Assembly: GCA_037501455.1 (NCBI GenBank)
Contig: CM074858.1
Coordinates: 43,645,001-43,709,000 of the forward strand
Length of the DNA: 64,000 bases
Direction of reading: 5' to 3'
Source: Lantana camara
Taxonomy: Eukaryota > Streptophyta > Magnoliopsida > Lamiales > Verbenaceae
Program-made: the position numbers and the translations under genes
Shown here: positions 23,339 to 35,257 of the stretch, in pieces
How the letters are laid out: each line of letters starts with the position of its first letter
Numbering within the stretch: the first letter of the stretch is position 1
Notes under the pieces: generated by a model
The model's database searches: none
What the model saw: only the letters and a program-made list of their open reading frames with translations
Told to the model about the DNA's origin: nothing

Positions 23339-23521
23339 ACTTGCTTTCATGACATGACATGCTTGATTCATGCACACTATCATGACCTACTTGCTTGATT
23401 CATGAACAATAACATGCTTGAAATGATACGTGCTTTCCTGAAATTATAAATATAAATACCTTTGGCTCAAAATCCACGTAAAGGTTATACGGGTTCTATA
23501 TAACTAGAAATTAAACCTCAC

Positions 23522-23592
23522 CTGACAGGCGACACACGACTCTTGAATGCGTGAACGTGCTCATGATCCACAATCTCCGCCCTGGAGAATAA
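23522..23592 (-). promoter_or_regulatory. Predicted middle exon of the LTR leader, LTR C2
   Basis: On the minus strand, TTTCTTGTCCAG and, 11 bases later, TTCTCCAG offer two 3' splice sites. The exon ends CTGTCAG|GTGAGG. Its length is 71 or 60 nt, in the range of the equivalent segments in LTRs A (70), B (76), I (64) and F (72 or 63). Confidence 0.5.
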
Positions 23593-23830
23593 CTGGACAA
23601 GAAACGGAACAATGTACGTGCATGAGACCACAATTCTAGCATATTATTCCATATAATGACGCACGGCGTGATCATACACGAGACATCGAGAAATACACAA
23701 TGTAGCATGATAACATGTTGTTTCGACATATAATCAATCATATAATAGCAATTTGGGGTCAAATAAGCCATTGGAACGAGAGGCTAAAATTGTAATTTTA
23801 TGCAGAAACTTTCTGCACTTCCAGTGGCTT

Positions 23831-24033
23831 GGGAACGACCGTTCCAGGCTTTAGTACAAAATGGGAAGGGCCGTTCCCCAGTCCCGAAGTGGCTCCCCGA
23901 AGATGGGAACGGCCGTTCCCGTCTGTGAGACAAAGTAGGAACGGGCATTCCCGTCCTCGCCGCCTGACACATTTATTCAAATAATGGAAACGGCTGTTCC
24001 CCAATTGCAAAGGGGATGGGAACGGCCGTTCCC
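23831..24033. repeat. Palindrome cluster in LTR C2 (GGGAACGGCCGTTCCC type)
   Basis: Six copies: 23832-23845, 23863-23878, 23905-23920 (perfect 16-mer), about 23938-23953, about 23986-24002, and 24018-24033 (perfect). Some differ from C1 by single substitutions that break pairing (for example GGAACGGGCATTCC). Confidence 0.9.
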
Positions 24034-25827
24034 GTTACACAGAAGGTTCAGAAAACAGGGGAGAAGAACAGGGGAGCTACGAACCAAGCTCCCAAAGCTC
24101 CCAAAACACTCATAATCCATTCCATATATTATAATTCATAGAAGGAAACATATATACATGCTTAAAGTGCAATAAAACACAATACCAACACTTGTTTCAT
24201 GCTTGATCATGCCAAATTCATCAATTAAACCTATAAGAATCCTATGAGCAATCAAGCTCCAATCTTCATGATTTCAAGCGATACATACATAAATCACTCC
24301 CCACATCACAATATATGCATCATATCAACTCATGGAATGAAAGGAATCTCAACCTTAGCTTCACATGTTAATTCAAGAAATCATATATCTCCATCTCTAC
24401 CTTGAAAGAAAATAGAAGAAGAAGATGATGAAGCTAGCATGATGAATGAGCTCCCAAAACCATATTTCTCTTGATAAACTTGATGAATTTCATGAAATCT
24501 CCTCTTCCCTTTTTGGAGGTTTTGGTTCGGTGGAGGATGAAAGCAAAATGAGATGATTGGCATGAAAATGAAGATGATGGTTGTAAAAGAGATGCATATA
24601 TCGATACACTTGGGGGAAATATGTGGTATTTATGATGCAATCCTCCAACTCCATAAATCATGCAATTGAGTATATCAAGTTTGGGATATGATCAATCTAG
24701 TCTTCAATGGTTATCATGCAATTTGGTCCTCTAATTTATGTAAATGGACAATTAAGGACAATTAAGCAATTAAGATACATTCAACAATTAATTCACGTAA
24801 CAATAAATTCAATATGTAACATAATTCCCAAGTTGGCATACATTTCATATATTTTCACGTAATCATGTTGGATCACAATTTATAAAATTAATATAACACT
24901 TATAAATTGAATAAATAAAATAAAAATAATAAAATAAGATCCTAACGCTCGAAACTCACACGTGTCGAGCGTACCTGACTGTCTGAAAATCGGGGCGTTA
25001 CATGACCTCACTTTGTAAAGATAACATATATGTATACATAAGGTTTTAGGCCAAAACTTATCACATAAGGGTTGTAGGGTTTAATATGTAACTAAAACGA
25101 AAACACCCTCACCTGGAACAAGTCAAAGCAAGGATACGAGTTACCAAGTGTCTGAATGGTCAAGATTTCTCCACCCTGGAGATAACTGTACAAAAGACAA
25201 CGTAACGTGTACGTGAGACTCAAGACCCCAAATGAACCATATACAACGCACGACAATGTATGATCATGATATGAATATATAAAAGATAAAATTATGTTAT
25301 GAAAATGTTCATGTGCATGATTACGGAATTTAAATCATATAACCAAGTCATTCACTCATTCGTTCACTTTCATTCGAATTCATAAATTCACATTTCCAAT
25401 CAATTTAATCAAAGAATTCAAACATGATCATAACACTTGTTAAATCACATTTCTAATTAGAAAATAAACAATCAAATACCTTCACTTTAAAATTGGAAAT
25501 TAAATAAAACGTAAAATAGGTATTAATTAAATTCTAAAATTCAATTAAATCAAATAACATTTAATGTTTAATAACATATATAAATATATATATATTTATA
25601 CCTATGCATGCAACAACAACACATGAATGCACTTTTATAAGGCACAACAGAATTTTCATGCATTGAATATATAAAAGTAAATACATGCACACATGTAACA
25701 ACATGCATACGTACAAATTGCATGCAATTATATGCATAATACCAAATTTACAGGCATATTCAGCAGCCCATGCAATTTACCTTCCTATAATACATGCAAA
25801 ATATGTCAAACATGCATGCATTCATAG

Positions 25828-25850
25828 CATATATATATATATATATATAA
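25828..25850. repeat. TA microsatellite
   Basis: Short (TA)n run inside LTR F. Similar short runs occur near 3090-3118, 25590 and 27430. Confidence 0.8.
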
Positions 25851-26007
25851 GGCACTACATGCATGCAATCAACCAAACTCACACCAGAGAAGAGACAACA
25901 ATTGCTAAATAAATAAAAACGCACACATACACAAAGTAAATGAGGAAAACAGACGCAGCAATGCAAGGAAGAAGAAGGGAATGAAGCAGCAACAGCTTAT
26001 ACGGTTC

Positions 26008-26105
26008 ATCTCCCCGCCCGGGGAGATTTCCACACAGAAAAGCTTCTGTAAAGGGGCTCCCCGGTCGGGTACTTTCACGTTCAAAATCTCCCCGGCCGGG
26101 GAGAT
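26008..26105. repeat. Palindrome cluster in LTR F (CTCCCCGGCCGGGGAG type)
   Basis: Two strong copies, at 26008-26027 (arms ATCTCCCCG and CGGGGAGAT around CC) and 26086-26105 (perfect 20-bp palindrome), with a weaker one at 26056-26072. They lie in the first predicted intron of LTR F. Confidence 0.88.
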
Positions 26106-27507
26106 GTATTCCAGACCATCGCAGCAGCAGCTCAACAAGTTTCCCCTATTTTCATGCCATGAACTTACAGCAATAACTAGCAGCAACGACATCCATGATA
26201 TGCAGTAGAAAAAGGACCAAAACTTCTCACAAATGACTGATCAAACCAACAGTAAGGCAAGGGAAGATGCAGCAGCTGATAATAGTAATTAAACGCAGCA
26301 AAAATGGATGAAAAGCAGGGCAAGAACAACGAAAAGCAGAGCGACACTCCCATCTTTAACCCACAAGATCCGATGTTAATAGGTAACAAAAGAGCAATAT
26401 TTCAGTCTCCATTAGACTCCCAAATTTGCAGCCAAGGTCATCAACTTGAACGAGAGATGTTAGAGATCATTTCATGCTATTTTCTCAAAACTCCATTAAT
26501 GAGAACTCATGAATACTTCAACTACCATGTAATCAAAGATCAGAAATGAGAAGAGGAGATCAAAACATTCATCTTCAAGCTTGGAATCAATCAAATTCAT
26601 CAAGAATCGAGTAAGATCAACAAAATTGCTTAAAACCTATTATATTTCAAATTCAGTCAAAAATCCATGAAACCATGCTCAAATTTAGGGATGAATAGAT
26701 AAAAATGATTCATATTGAATGTACATAACATATCTAAGCTTACCTTGTGGATTAATGGAGGTTTGGAAGGAGATTTGAGCTTGAATCTCTTGGTGAAACT
26801 TGAGTTTCGGGATTTCCTGGAGAGCAGATGATGTTTGGCCAATTGTCAGCAAGTGGGAAGGGTTATCTCGGTTTAGGGGGTTAATGGCTGCATAAAGGGT
26901 TGAGTTAGGGTTCCATAGAGTCTAACCATGGTTAATTTGATCAACAAATGAATAAGTTGTGGTCATTTTAATGAAGCAAGGTTAGTTTCGTCGCCGTTTC
27001 ATTTTTCGGTTGAATTTCGGTGGTTCAAATGACTTTGGAAAATTATAAGGCTAAGTTCACTAAACTCGAATTTTCGTTACGAGTTCAGCGAAGTTGACGG
27101 AACTCGAATCCGAGTTCCCGAGCTCAAGATATTAAATACGGAACCAAGGGTGCGCTAAGTGCTCGTTAGCCTCCGACTTGGATTCCAAAATTCAAATTAA
27201 ATTCGAAACATATGCAAATGAATCCAAAAATGCGAAACAAACAAATATTCATATACAAGACACGTATAAGTTCAACATATTAAATTTGCACGAAATTTCG
27301 GTATCAATTCATATAGAAACGAAGCACGTAAATGTCGCTCATACGCAATGAAACAATAAAATTCATAATATTTAAAATCATATGCAGTCAAATTCATATT
27401 TAATATATTATAACTAATACATGCATACGTATATATATATATATATTATAATACATGCATGTATAATTGTTTATAAAAAAAATCTGAAATGCATGCATTA
27501 CACTAAC

Positions 27508-29935
27508 CATCCTAAAGCGGAAGAGGGGAGTGCTCACTGCTGCTCAAACCCTCGGACTCCATCCCCCACTTCCTCAGGTGGGTTCCGGTACATCCCTTAG
27601 ACGGAAACTGGGGCCCCAGACTTACACAAATCACGGAAATCGGAAGCCTAACCCGCAACAGACAGATAGACATATCTCATGCATATCGTACTTATCATAT
27701 CGTACGTACATATCACGCAGACTGACCTCGAAATCATAACGAAATCAAAGCTAAGCGTACATAGGCTTATACATAGCTTCATACTTTCAAACTGATAGCA
27801 AAGCCAACAAAATACGTATCTTACACATATCTACATATACATAAAGGCTTATAAGTCACATGTATACGAAAACCAGCACATTGCAATAGGGTATAACTAT
27901 ATCCTAACCTCACCTGGCACCAAACACAGCCGAAGACACAGCAGATGGTTCACCCCGGAACCTGCACGACTCACTTGTCACCACCCCGGGTGCACCTGAA
28001 CCAACTGAACACACAAAACAGACCACAAAGCTCAAACTCAGACAGACAACCACACAAAAGACGCACGAAAAATGCAATCACATTAGCAGGATTCAAATTC
28101 CTATTAATTTCAAGCAAACCAAAACATTAAGGCATGTCCACAAGCACAATTAATGCAATTTAGGGAACTCGAAAGGCAATGGAATTCACATTATTTCATA
28201 TCAATTCATATATCACATAACGGATTCAATTTGATAAAGTTTACTTAATTTAAATCAAGCAAATTCCTAACGTTTTCAAAATTACACATACACCCCTTCG
28301 AGTTAGACATTTAGCTCAATTAGACAAAAAAGAGGATTCAAATTGCAAATTAAAGCATACACATATATCCTAATTCATTTTATACATGATTTCGTATATA
28401 TTGGAATCCATATAGATCGACAAATCAAGCAATTAACAATTTATTGCAATTAGGACAATTAATTTCAAATATTCAAATTACACAAAATAAATCACAATAA
28501 ATCAATCGGACATCCGATTGACGAACGGAAAGTGGCGCTGAACTCACCACAACGAGAAGAACATTCTGACCGGACACTGTCGGAATTCCACCACTGTAGC
28601 TGCTCGAATTTGCTCGGGCCACCGCCGAAGGTCGCCGAAAATATCCCGAAATATCAGTCCTGAATGAAGTCTTAGAGCCCGTTCCGAATCCTCGATCAAT
28701 TTCTGAAAATTCCAAGTCAATCTCCTCCAATTTCAGATCTAAGAACACGAAAACCCTAAAATCTTCAAACTCAAATTACTTCCAAGCTGGTGAACCAAAA
28801 TGCGATCCGTAAAAGGCATTGTCTTACCCGTGATGAGCTCTTCGAAAGCCCTAACGTGGTTGCCGGAGAAAATCCCCGGAGCTAGTCCTGCCATTGCGCC
28901 GCCGCTGCACCGCTGTGCTCCACCGCCAAAACCGTCGAATCTGGAGTCGCGTGATCAAAGGCTACTAGTTCTCGACGTTCCGAACAACTTTCGTGAAGGG
29001 CCCGAGGCCAAAAGATCTCCGGAAAAGGGCCCCGTTGGCCGCCGAAGTTTCTCCCGCCGCCTACGTCGCCGATGGCCGCGCCGCCGACGTTAAACGAAGC
29101 ATCAGGGGGTCTACTTTCTGGGTCCGAGGCGCGTGCTTCAAGAACAGGGCCGGAAACCGCCGCGAACGGCCGGCGAAGTGGCGGTGGTTCGACACCTCCG
29201 CCACTGCTTCTGAATTCCGGTGATAACTCCGCCACGGTTCGTCGTTAGGCCGTGAAATTAGTACTCTTGCGTACGTCTCGCCAAGATCATCGAAATGGAC
29301 TATTCATTTATTGAATTCCGTGGAGAAACGATCGAGTTATGGGCTCGTAACCGAAGCCGCGCGTAGCGCCTTGGAAGAGAGAGTGGGATAGGAGAGAGAG
29401 AGAAGAGAGAGAGAGAAAAAGAAGTTATGACCGGTTCACGTACGATCTCGTATACTTAACCCTAATCCGACGCGTTGAAAAACTGTAAAATAAAACCCGA
29501 GTACAATAAAAAAAACTTATAAATTTCGAAATAATTTTACGAATTAAAACGAGAAAGAATTTACAAATTAGTTCGTAATCCAATTTAATTTTAGAAAACC
29601 TTTCGTACAAATTAACGATGCTTTAAAAACAATTAAATAGAAAATAATTTATGAAGAATTCGAATAAGTTTAAATTAAACAAGTTAAATAACGTAAGTTA
29701 TTAAAAATCGATTTTAGTGTTATTCATGAAATAAACTTGAATTATATTACAAGGTCGAAGTTTAGATACGTAATGATTTAAATTAACGATTACTCTTAAT
29801 TAATTCGAATAATTAGCATACGAAATTGAATTCACATTTAATCATATAAGCCACATAATTAATAAATTAAACATTCAAGTAGAAGGACTTACCCGTAAAC
29901 GTCATCGGGTCGTGCTTCAGATGCGGGATGTTACA
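27508..29935 (-). mobile_element. LTR E, distal segment
   Basis: Resumes LTR E after F; the blocks on either side of the duplicated ctaac join into the layout seen in other LTRs. It ends GCGGGATGTTACA at 29935, the inverted partner of the start at 571. On the minus strand there is a CACGG|GTAAGACA donor-like site (intron begins 28827), a TGCCAG|GTGAGG donor at 27913, and a GC-rich first exon (see 28840-29240). A CT-rich stretch near 29391-29424 lies where a transcription start would be expected. The five bases after the end (atact) should be repeated outside the window at the other end of element E. Confidence 0.75.
28840..29240 (-). other. GC-rich island with a 117-residue frame in LTR E
   Basis: Locally GC- and CpG-rich, in sharp contrast to the AT-rich flanks. 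A minus-strand frame (29235-28882) encodes a proline/glycine/alanine-rich peptide starting MAELSPEF that I do not recognise; plus-strand frames also stay open, so composition may explain it. The position matches the first exon of the predicted LTR leader. A captured piece of a host gene or 5' UTR is possible but unproven. Confidence 0.4.
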
Positions 29936-30001
29936 ATACTTGACACAACACGACACTAGAACTACGGTTTTATAACCCGGAGCTCTGATATCACTTTAAG
30001 A
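29936..30001 (-). mobile_element. Leader remnant and PBS of element G
   Basis: 66 bp between the end of LTR E and the start of LTR G. It carries the shared leader block 'gacacaacacgacactagaac' and a PBS with one mismatch (minus strand TGATATCAGAGC, 29982-29993). It shows that LTR G is a 5' LTR on the minus strand and that element E inserted just inside it. Confidence 0.7.
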
Positions 30002-31761
30002 TGTAGAGACGACCACCACATCCCCCGCACCTAACCCGGAACCCACATATGAAATAGAAATCCATACATGAGTCCATGACTAAGGGAACGGGAACCTAAA
30101 CACACTCGCTAAGCCAGGCGGAGCTAAAACAGGGCTAGAGCGCGCAAAAACAATAAGAAAGCGAAAGCACACAACAAAATCCAAGAAGATAAATCCATAA
30201 AAACGGGTTCAACTATCCCTAGAAGCCTGTCCCGAATAAATATAATCAAGAATTCATATATAATTCATTAATAAATGCATTTCATATACATACTTCCATT
30301 ATCAAAATCGAATTATATACAAGAGGTGACCAAATGCAAATGAAAAATACAACCCGAGTTAGGAGACTAGAACTTGACCGACTCACGACTCCGCCTAGCT
30401 CGACCCAAAACCTGCAATCTGAAAAGTTAAAAGGAGAGGGTCAGTCCACTGACTGAGTAAGGGGGCTAACGTACACCCACACGCGTATATATATTGAGCA
30501 AAGCACATAATAAACAAAAGACTATGAACCGGGAATAAGGTTTTACATACCAAAGCCATTTTCCAAAAGAACTCATACTTTTTCATACATTCATATCTTC
30601 AAAGTTCATTTTGATTCAAATAATGACACTCATATGGATTCATAAATATTCAAATTGATTCATAAATTCATAAATTCATACATTCGGAATTTACTCGTAT
30701 AAATCTCTTATTGAATCAAAATCTCCTATTCCATTTCATAATCACAGTAACGAAAGAATTCAAATACCCAGCGAGCACGGGTCTCGAACCTTACCGCTTA
30801 AGAAAGATTCATAAGAAAATGTAAGGAAACGTAAATGCATAAGATTTATAAGACTCATACTCCCGTATTCCATCCTCCTTTGGAAGTCTGCACGTGAGTT
30901 ACGGGCCCTCATCGTGCAACTCTATATACGTGGGGTAGTGATCCCGCAACGTACCATTTCCGGCCTCGGTCGAAGGCTCAAAGCACCACGTCTTCTCCAT
31001 CTCCCTCAGAGTCGTGCGTAGGTACTTCAAAAGAGCACGTGCACAGGCTTAACCCGGTGGTCCGACACCGCCTCGGGCGTCCTTACTCACGCCTCCGGGG
31101 CCCAGGGATTCATAAGACTCATAGGAAATATACCTAACTCGCGAAACCTAGAAACCTATGATTCATACTTAAGAAACATACCTTACCGTGCAACTCGACA
31201 TATGTTATACTCGTACCTCTCCTTGTCTTCAAAATTCTTAAAATGCTGAAGAAGATCCATAGTTCACTTGACACAGCACGGTTTGGAGCATAGCCTCGTT
31301 GCAAAACCATTTTGGGCTTATATGCACCCATACGTATAATTTCAGAAGAATTCATATTAAATCGAATTAACAAAATTCATAACATATTATAAGACACATA
31401 TTTAATATACATATAGTATATATTCGCATGCGGGCTTCAAAATGAGCATATAGGGTCGTATGTCGTATTAACTAAAAGAAAACAAACCTAAACCTCACCT
31501 TTTACCGAAAGTGCCAATGGATGAGCAATAACGGTCAAGAAGGGGTTAATGGTGGATCCGACACGTCTTGAACTCAAATCCGAGACAAACAAACATAAAC
31601 TTAAGACTTAGACTCGATCATGAACCAATTAGACGCACATCGATGCAAATGAGAGCGATGTATGCAACTAAAGTGCAAGAAGGTACTACTTAAAGCGTTC
31701 AAATTCATATCATGTAAATCTTGTCTCAAATGAATCCATAAAATTAATTCAAGACATTTAA
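30002..31761 (-). mobile_element. LTR G (5' LTR of element G), PBS-proximal segment
   Basis: Begins TGTAGAGACGACC; the usual CACCCC block after the first bases is shortened. The 3' splice site AGATTGCAG ends at 30412 (minus strand), with the hairpin CAGTC-cact-GACTG at 30442-30455 just before it. The AAAAG|GTGAGG donor is at about 31498. The segment ends with tttaa (31757-31761), the TSD of gypsy B. With 46606-48300 it makes an LTR of about 3.45 kb. Confidence 0.8.
30442..30455 (-). promoter_or_regulatory. Hairpin before the predicted 3' splice site, LTR G
   Basis: CAGTC-cact-GACTG, a perfect five-pair stem with a four-base loop, followed on the minus strand by a pyrimidine-rich stretch and TTGCAG. 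Confidence 0.65.
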
Positions 31762-34286
31762 TGTGACGCCTTAGCGTGGGCCCCACATCCCCCTCACTAA
31801 GACCAAGCTCATATACGAATATAGTCCACACATAAACCCAATCCTGGCGAATGGGGACACTACACGGACCCTGGCTAGGTGGGCTAACCCTGTACCCAAT
31901 AATTTATGCAACCAAGCGACAGAAACAAGAGTATAAACCATAAACATAAACCAGTAGTTCATAACAACAGGATTGCTCATCAAGAGCTTACATGATTTAC
32001 AAGTGACTGTATTTGGCCCTCACGGCCTCACAAATTATATACATAACAAAACATAATATGAGTGTGTGTTACAACAACCGTGTGACACGAGTTAGACACA
32101 AAATTACAATAAATAAAGCAATTTCCCACGTAGCTACACCTGCAAGGAACCTGAGGGACAAAGAAGGGAGGGGTCACTCTCTACAAGACTGAGTGAAAGG
32201 CATAAATAATATATATAAAGCGGTAAAGTCATGCGGGCCATAATTCCATATAAGGTTTTGAAAGAACAAGTAAAATGTGGCTCTCAGTGTACGAAATTAC
32301 GACTTAAACCATTCATTTTAGGAAAGTGATTCAGTGGCTCGGCGAGTGAGCATTCTCCAACCTTACTCCTTTAGTGTACCAGGTAGTTGTCAAGTGATCA
32401 TGCAATATTTTAAGTTTCTCTTTGTTACAGAATCAGTTTCAAGTGCACAAGTACCCTTTTTCCTCCGGTTTGGTGGTTCAGGTAGCTAACCCTCACCACC
32501 CCAGACAGGATGATCAATGGGTATGTGTATCCCATTGATCGGGAGCCCATTCGATTCACCAAACCTCTTGGTGAATGTCCGGGTAGTCCGAGTTTGGTTG
32601 GGACTTATGCAAGAGATAGCCGTCAGCCCATGCTTCCCCAGTTCTCTCAATACATAAGCCCCTGGGCCCCAGGAAGTGTAACAGTCTCGCCAAAACAGGA
32701 CAGGACCAAGATTGGTTTCATTTTCCAAAATCATTTGTTCATTTGAAATCAAGATATAAGTATAATATAAGTTTTGGCCAAATCAACATATAAGAGGGTT
32801 GTAGGGTTTATATTATATCCTAAATTCCTCACCTGTACCGGATAAAAAGGGAAGAACGAGGGCTCCTCAAACCCTACTCAACGTGCTCGACGTCCTCCTG
32901 AGAACTTTCTGGACAAAGGAAACAAGACACGAGTGAAACTCGACTCAATATGAACCAGGTATGACGCACGGCAAGTGAATTAAACACATAAGGCATGAAT
33001 ATGAAATCATATTATATCCATGACATGTTTAAGTACACAATTAATGTATAGTACAACATTTAAATGCCTAACAAGGCGCACATGAAATTTGTGAAACTAA
33101 TTCACATCATTCAAGCGATACAAATGCATATAAGAACAAGTATAGGCATATAACCAATAAATAATGAGTTATAAACAAGTCCGGAGATGGAAACATGCGA
33201 GAAAGAGGAAATAAAACACAAAAAGAGCTTCCGAGCGAAATTGGGCGAAAGTTGACAGATTTCCAAAACGGACAAGCTGTAGAAAAATTGGAATATATTG
33301 AGTTTGAGGAAAGGGAATTGAGTTTTGCTTCTTGGGAATGAAACTAGACACATAGAGCTTTAAAATTATATATGGCACGAAATTTGGTTCAAAGGGACCT
33401 AAAAATGGCGGAGGTGTGAAGTTGAACGAGTCCAGAATTTCGGCGAAATGGCGACACCAAATCAAAACGATTATAACTCAGAATATAGAATGATTTTTTT
33501 GGTGATTCCAATTGAAGATTATTCTAGACTTCAAGAGGTTTCCATGAGTTCACAAATCAGGTCAAACAGAGTTCGGATGAGGGAGTAACCGGCCGGGTAA
33601 AAACAAGACAGAAATTTACCAGGCCGGGGAGAGCAGATGCAAAAACCCTTCTGTACCAAACTACCCGCCCGGGTAGTCCTCCAGAACAGGAAGACTGTAC
33701 CAAAACAGGGGAAGCTCGTGGGAGAGAAAAACCAAACACCCAAATCAACCCAAACCTCAACCACAAGCACCCAAAACATCAAACAACATGCATACAATCA
33801 TAATATCTCAACTAGGCATCATTTAATTGAAGGAAACATCCAAGGAAACATGTATGAATCCAACAAAGTTCAACACAAAACCCTTAAATATGAAATGTGT
33901 TCACTCATGCTTTAACTCATCCAAGCCAACGTATAATTGCACCAAAACACTCCCTAAATCAACTCTCATGCACCATATACACTTAGGACAACCATAAACC
34001 AAAAAGCCCTAGATTTACTTCAAGTTTCAAAACATATATACACATGCTCTTAACTTGATGATGGATGGAATGAAGAGAAAGGATGAAGATGGGTCTTGGA
34101 GATTAAACCTTTGATAAAAAGGAGGAAATCTTGGTCTTCCTTATTTCTTATTATTTCGAACTTGAAGGGAAGAAAGGAGAGAATAGAATGTTCTTGCTCT
34201 TGTGTGAAGGGATGTAGAAGAAAGGAGAGAATGAAACTGTCATGTGTGGCGCGCTTACTGTACAGTCGAGAAGTCGGGGTGTCACA
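31762..34286 (-). mobile_element. 3' LTR of gypsy B
   Basis: 2525 bp, beginning TGTGACGCCTTAG and ending GGGGTGTCACA. It is about 340 bp shorter than its partner, mainly through a deletion close to its end near 34235 and loss of one palindrome unit near 33670. The splice donor kept in the 5' LTR (AAG|GTAAG) reads AAG|TTAAG here (near 34050), and the hairpin is damaged (CACTCT instead of CAGTCT near 32175). Confidence 0.93.
33586..33677. repeat. Palindrome cluster in the gypsy B 3' LTR
   Basis: TAACCGGCCGGGTA (33586-33599), a degenerate ACCAGGCCGGGG near 33620, and CTACCCGCCCGGGTAG at 33662-33677. One unit fewer than in the 5' LTR. Confidence 0.85.
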
Positions 34287-34302
34287 ACCTGCTCCCCTTA
34301 AG
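34287..34302 (-). promoter_or_regulatory. Polypurine tract of gypsy B
   Basis: Minus strand CTTAAGGGGAGCAGGT, abutting the 3' LTR; its position defines the element's orientation. Confidence 0.85.
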
Positions 34303-35257
34303 AGAATCTGGTCCCCAGATTCACTGTTCCTTCGGAAACAACTACAGATAAAATCTTCTCATCTTGTCCTCCGTTTCCCAACTGGCTTCCCCGGTTTTGT
34401 CACTTCTCCATAAAACCTTAACCAAGGGAATACGCCGGTTTCTTAGCTCTTGAAATTTTTGATCCATAATCTTAACCGGCTTTTGGACAAAGGTTAAATC
34501 CAGTTCAACTTCGGCTTCTTCAAGGGGAAGGATCTCTGAATCATCGGGATAGTACTTCCTCAATTGAGACACGTGGAAGACATTATGAATCTCGGTTAAA
34601 TTTGGCGGTAGGTACAATCGGTAAGCCACTTCTCCAATTCTCTCCAGAATTTTGAAAGGACCCAAATAATGAGGGTTCATGTAACGCCCCAAATTCCGGA
34701 AGTTCAGGTAAGCACGCCACGTGCGGGTCTTCGGGAGTTGGGAGTTTAAGTTATACATTTACTTGCTTATTATGATTTCATTATAATATTGTGTGCATTA
34801 TACAATTCTCTATATTTATATGAATTAATTTTAATGTGAAATTCATGAATTAAGTGATAGTGTGCTTAATTGTATTATGTGACTTTAATTGATCATTTCA
34901 TGAAATTATGGACTTAATTGCATAACTTGGTTTGGAGCTAATGGATCTTTTAGGTAGGGATAATACTTGATTGCATTCATTTAAATAACCTAGGGACTTG
35001 GTTGCAAATTGGGTGCAAGTGTTATGTTTAGTGGATGATATAATATATATCTAGTATATGCATCTCTTCCAACACTCTCATACATTACATACACACAAGA
35101 ACCTCACATATACACACACTAAGGATCGATCAAAACACCTTCAAGAGAGGAGGAGAAGAATTCATCTCATAATCTCAAGCTACTTTGAAGAACTTTGGAG
35201 CTAGAAGCATCAACATCTTCATCTCTTCATCTCATCTCATTCTTCTTTCATTTCAAG

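Larger units (their letters stand above)
2276..25002 (-). mobile_element. Element C: non-autonomous two-LTR gypsy-type retrotransposon with nested insertions
   Basis: The two LTRs (C1, split, 2276-14971; C2, 22340-25002) are near-identical by eye and about 2.66 kb long. The TSD tgacc lies at 2271-2275 and 25003-25007. The PBS (22321-22332) next to C2 and a polypurine tract (14972-14988) next to C1 put the element on the minus strand. Its internal domain, once solo LTR D is removed, is only about 3.2 kb and shows no gag, protease, RT or integrase motif on either strand. That fits a large non-autonomous derivative (LARD-like) mobilised by another element's proteins. Copia-1 sits in C1. The boundaries are very secure; the functional class is inferred. 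Confidence 0.88.
22340..25002 (-). mobile_element. LTR C2 (5' LTR of element C)
   Basis: 2663 bp, beginning TGTAGCACCCCGG at the PBS side and ending CGGGGCGTTACA. It is uninterrupted, so it is the best reference for this family. Predicted transcript layout on the minus strand: exon 1 ending CTTTCAAG|GTAGAG (intron begins 24400); intron 1 to 23593 with a palindrome cluster; middle exon 23592-23522 (71 nt, or 60 nt with a second AG at 23582); GTCAG|GTGAGG donor; intron 2 to 22704; then a last exon starting after ATTGCAG. The hairpin before this site (near 22731-22746) has one mismatch. TSD tgacc follows. Confidence 0.92.
25008..27502 (-). mobile_element. Solo LTR F, right segment
   Basis: Continues LTR F after element C and ends at ...GCATTACA (27502), followed by ctaac (27503-27507). 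On the minus strand it has a CACAAG|GTAAGC donor (intron begins 26743), a palindrome cluster (26008-26105), and a middle exon 25184-25113 (72 nt; 63 nt with the second AG) ending TTCCAG|GTGAGGG. The block at about 27040-27190 resembles 47870-48000 in LTR G, so F and G are related. The terminus is less canonical than in the sisters, which lowers confidence in the exact end. Confidence 0.68.

Noticed and set aside
25685..25966. Frames across the ATGCATGCA/TATATA-rich stretch of LTR F
   Set aside because: Low-complexity sequence; no domain and no conservation in related LTR G.
28993..29223. Plus-strand frames in the LTR E GC island
   Set aside because: Antisense to the predicted LTR transcript; arginine-rich composition typical of GC-rich shadow frames.
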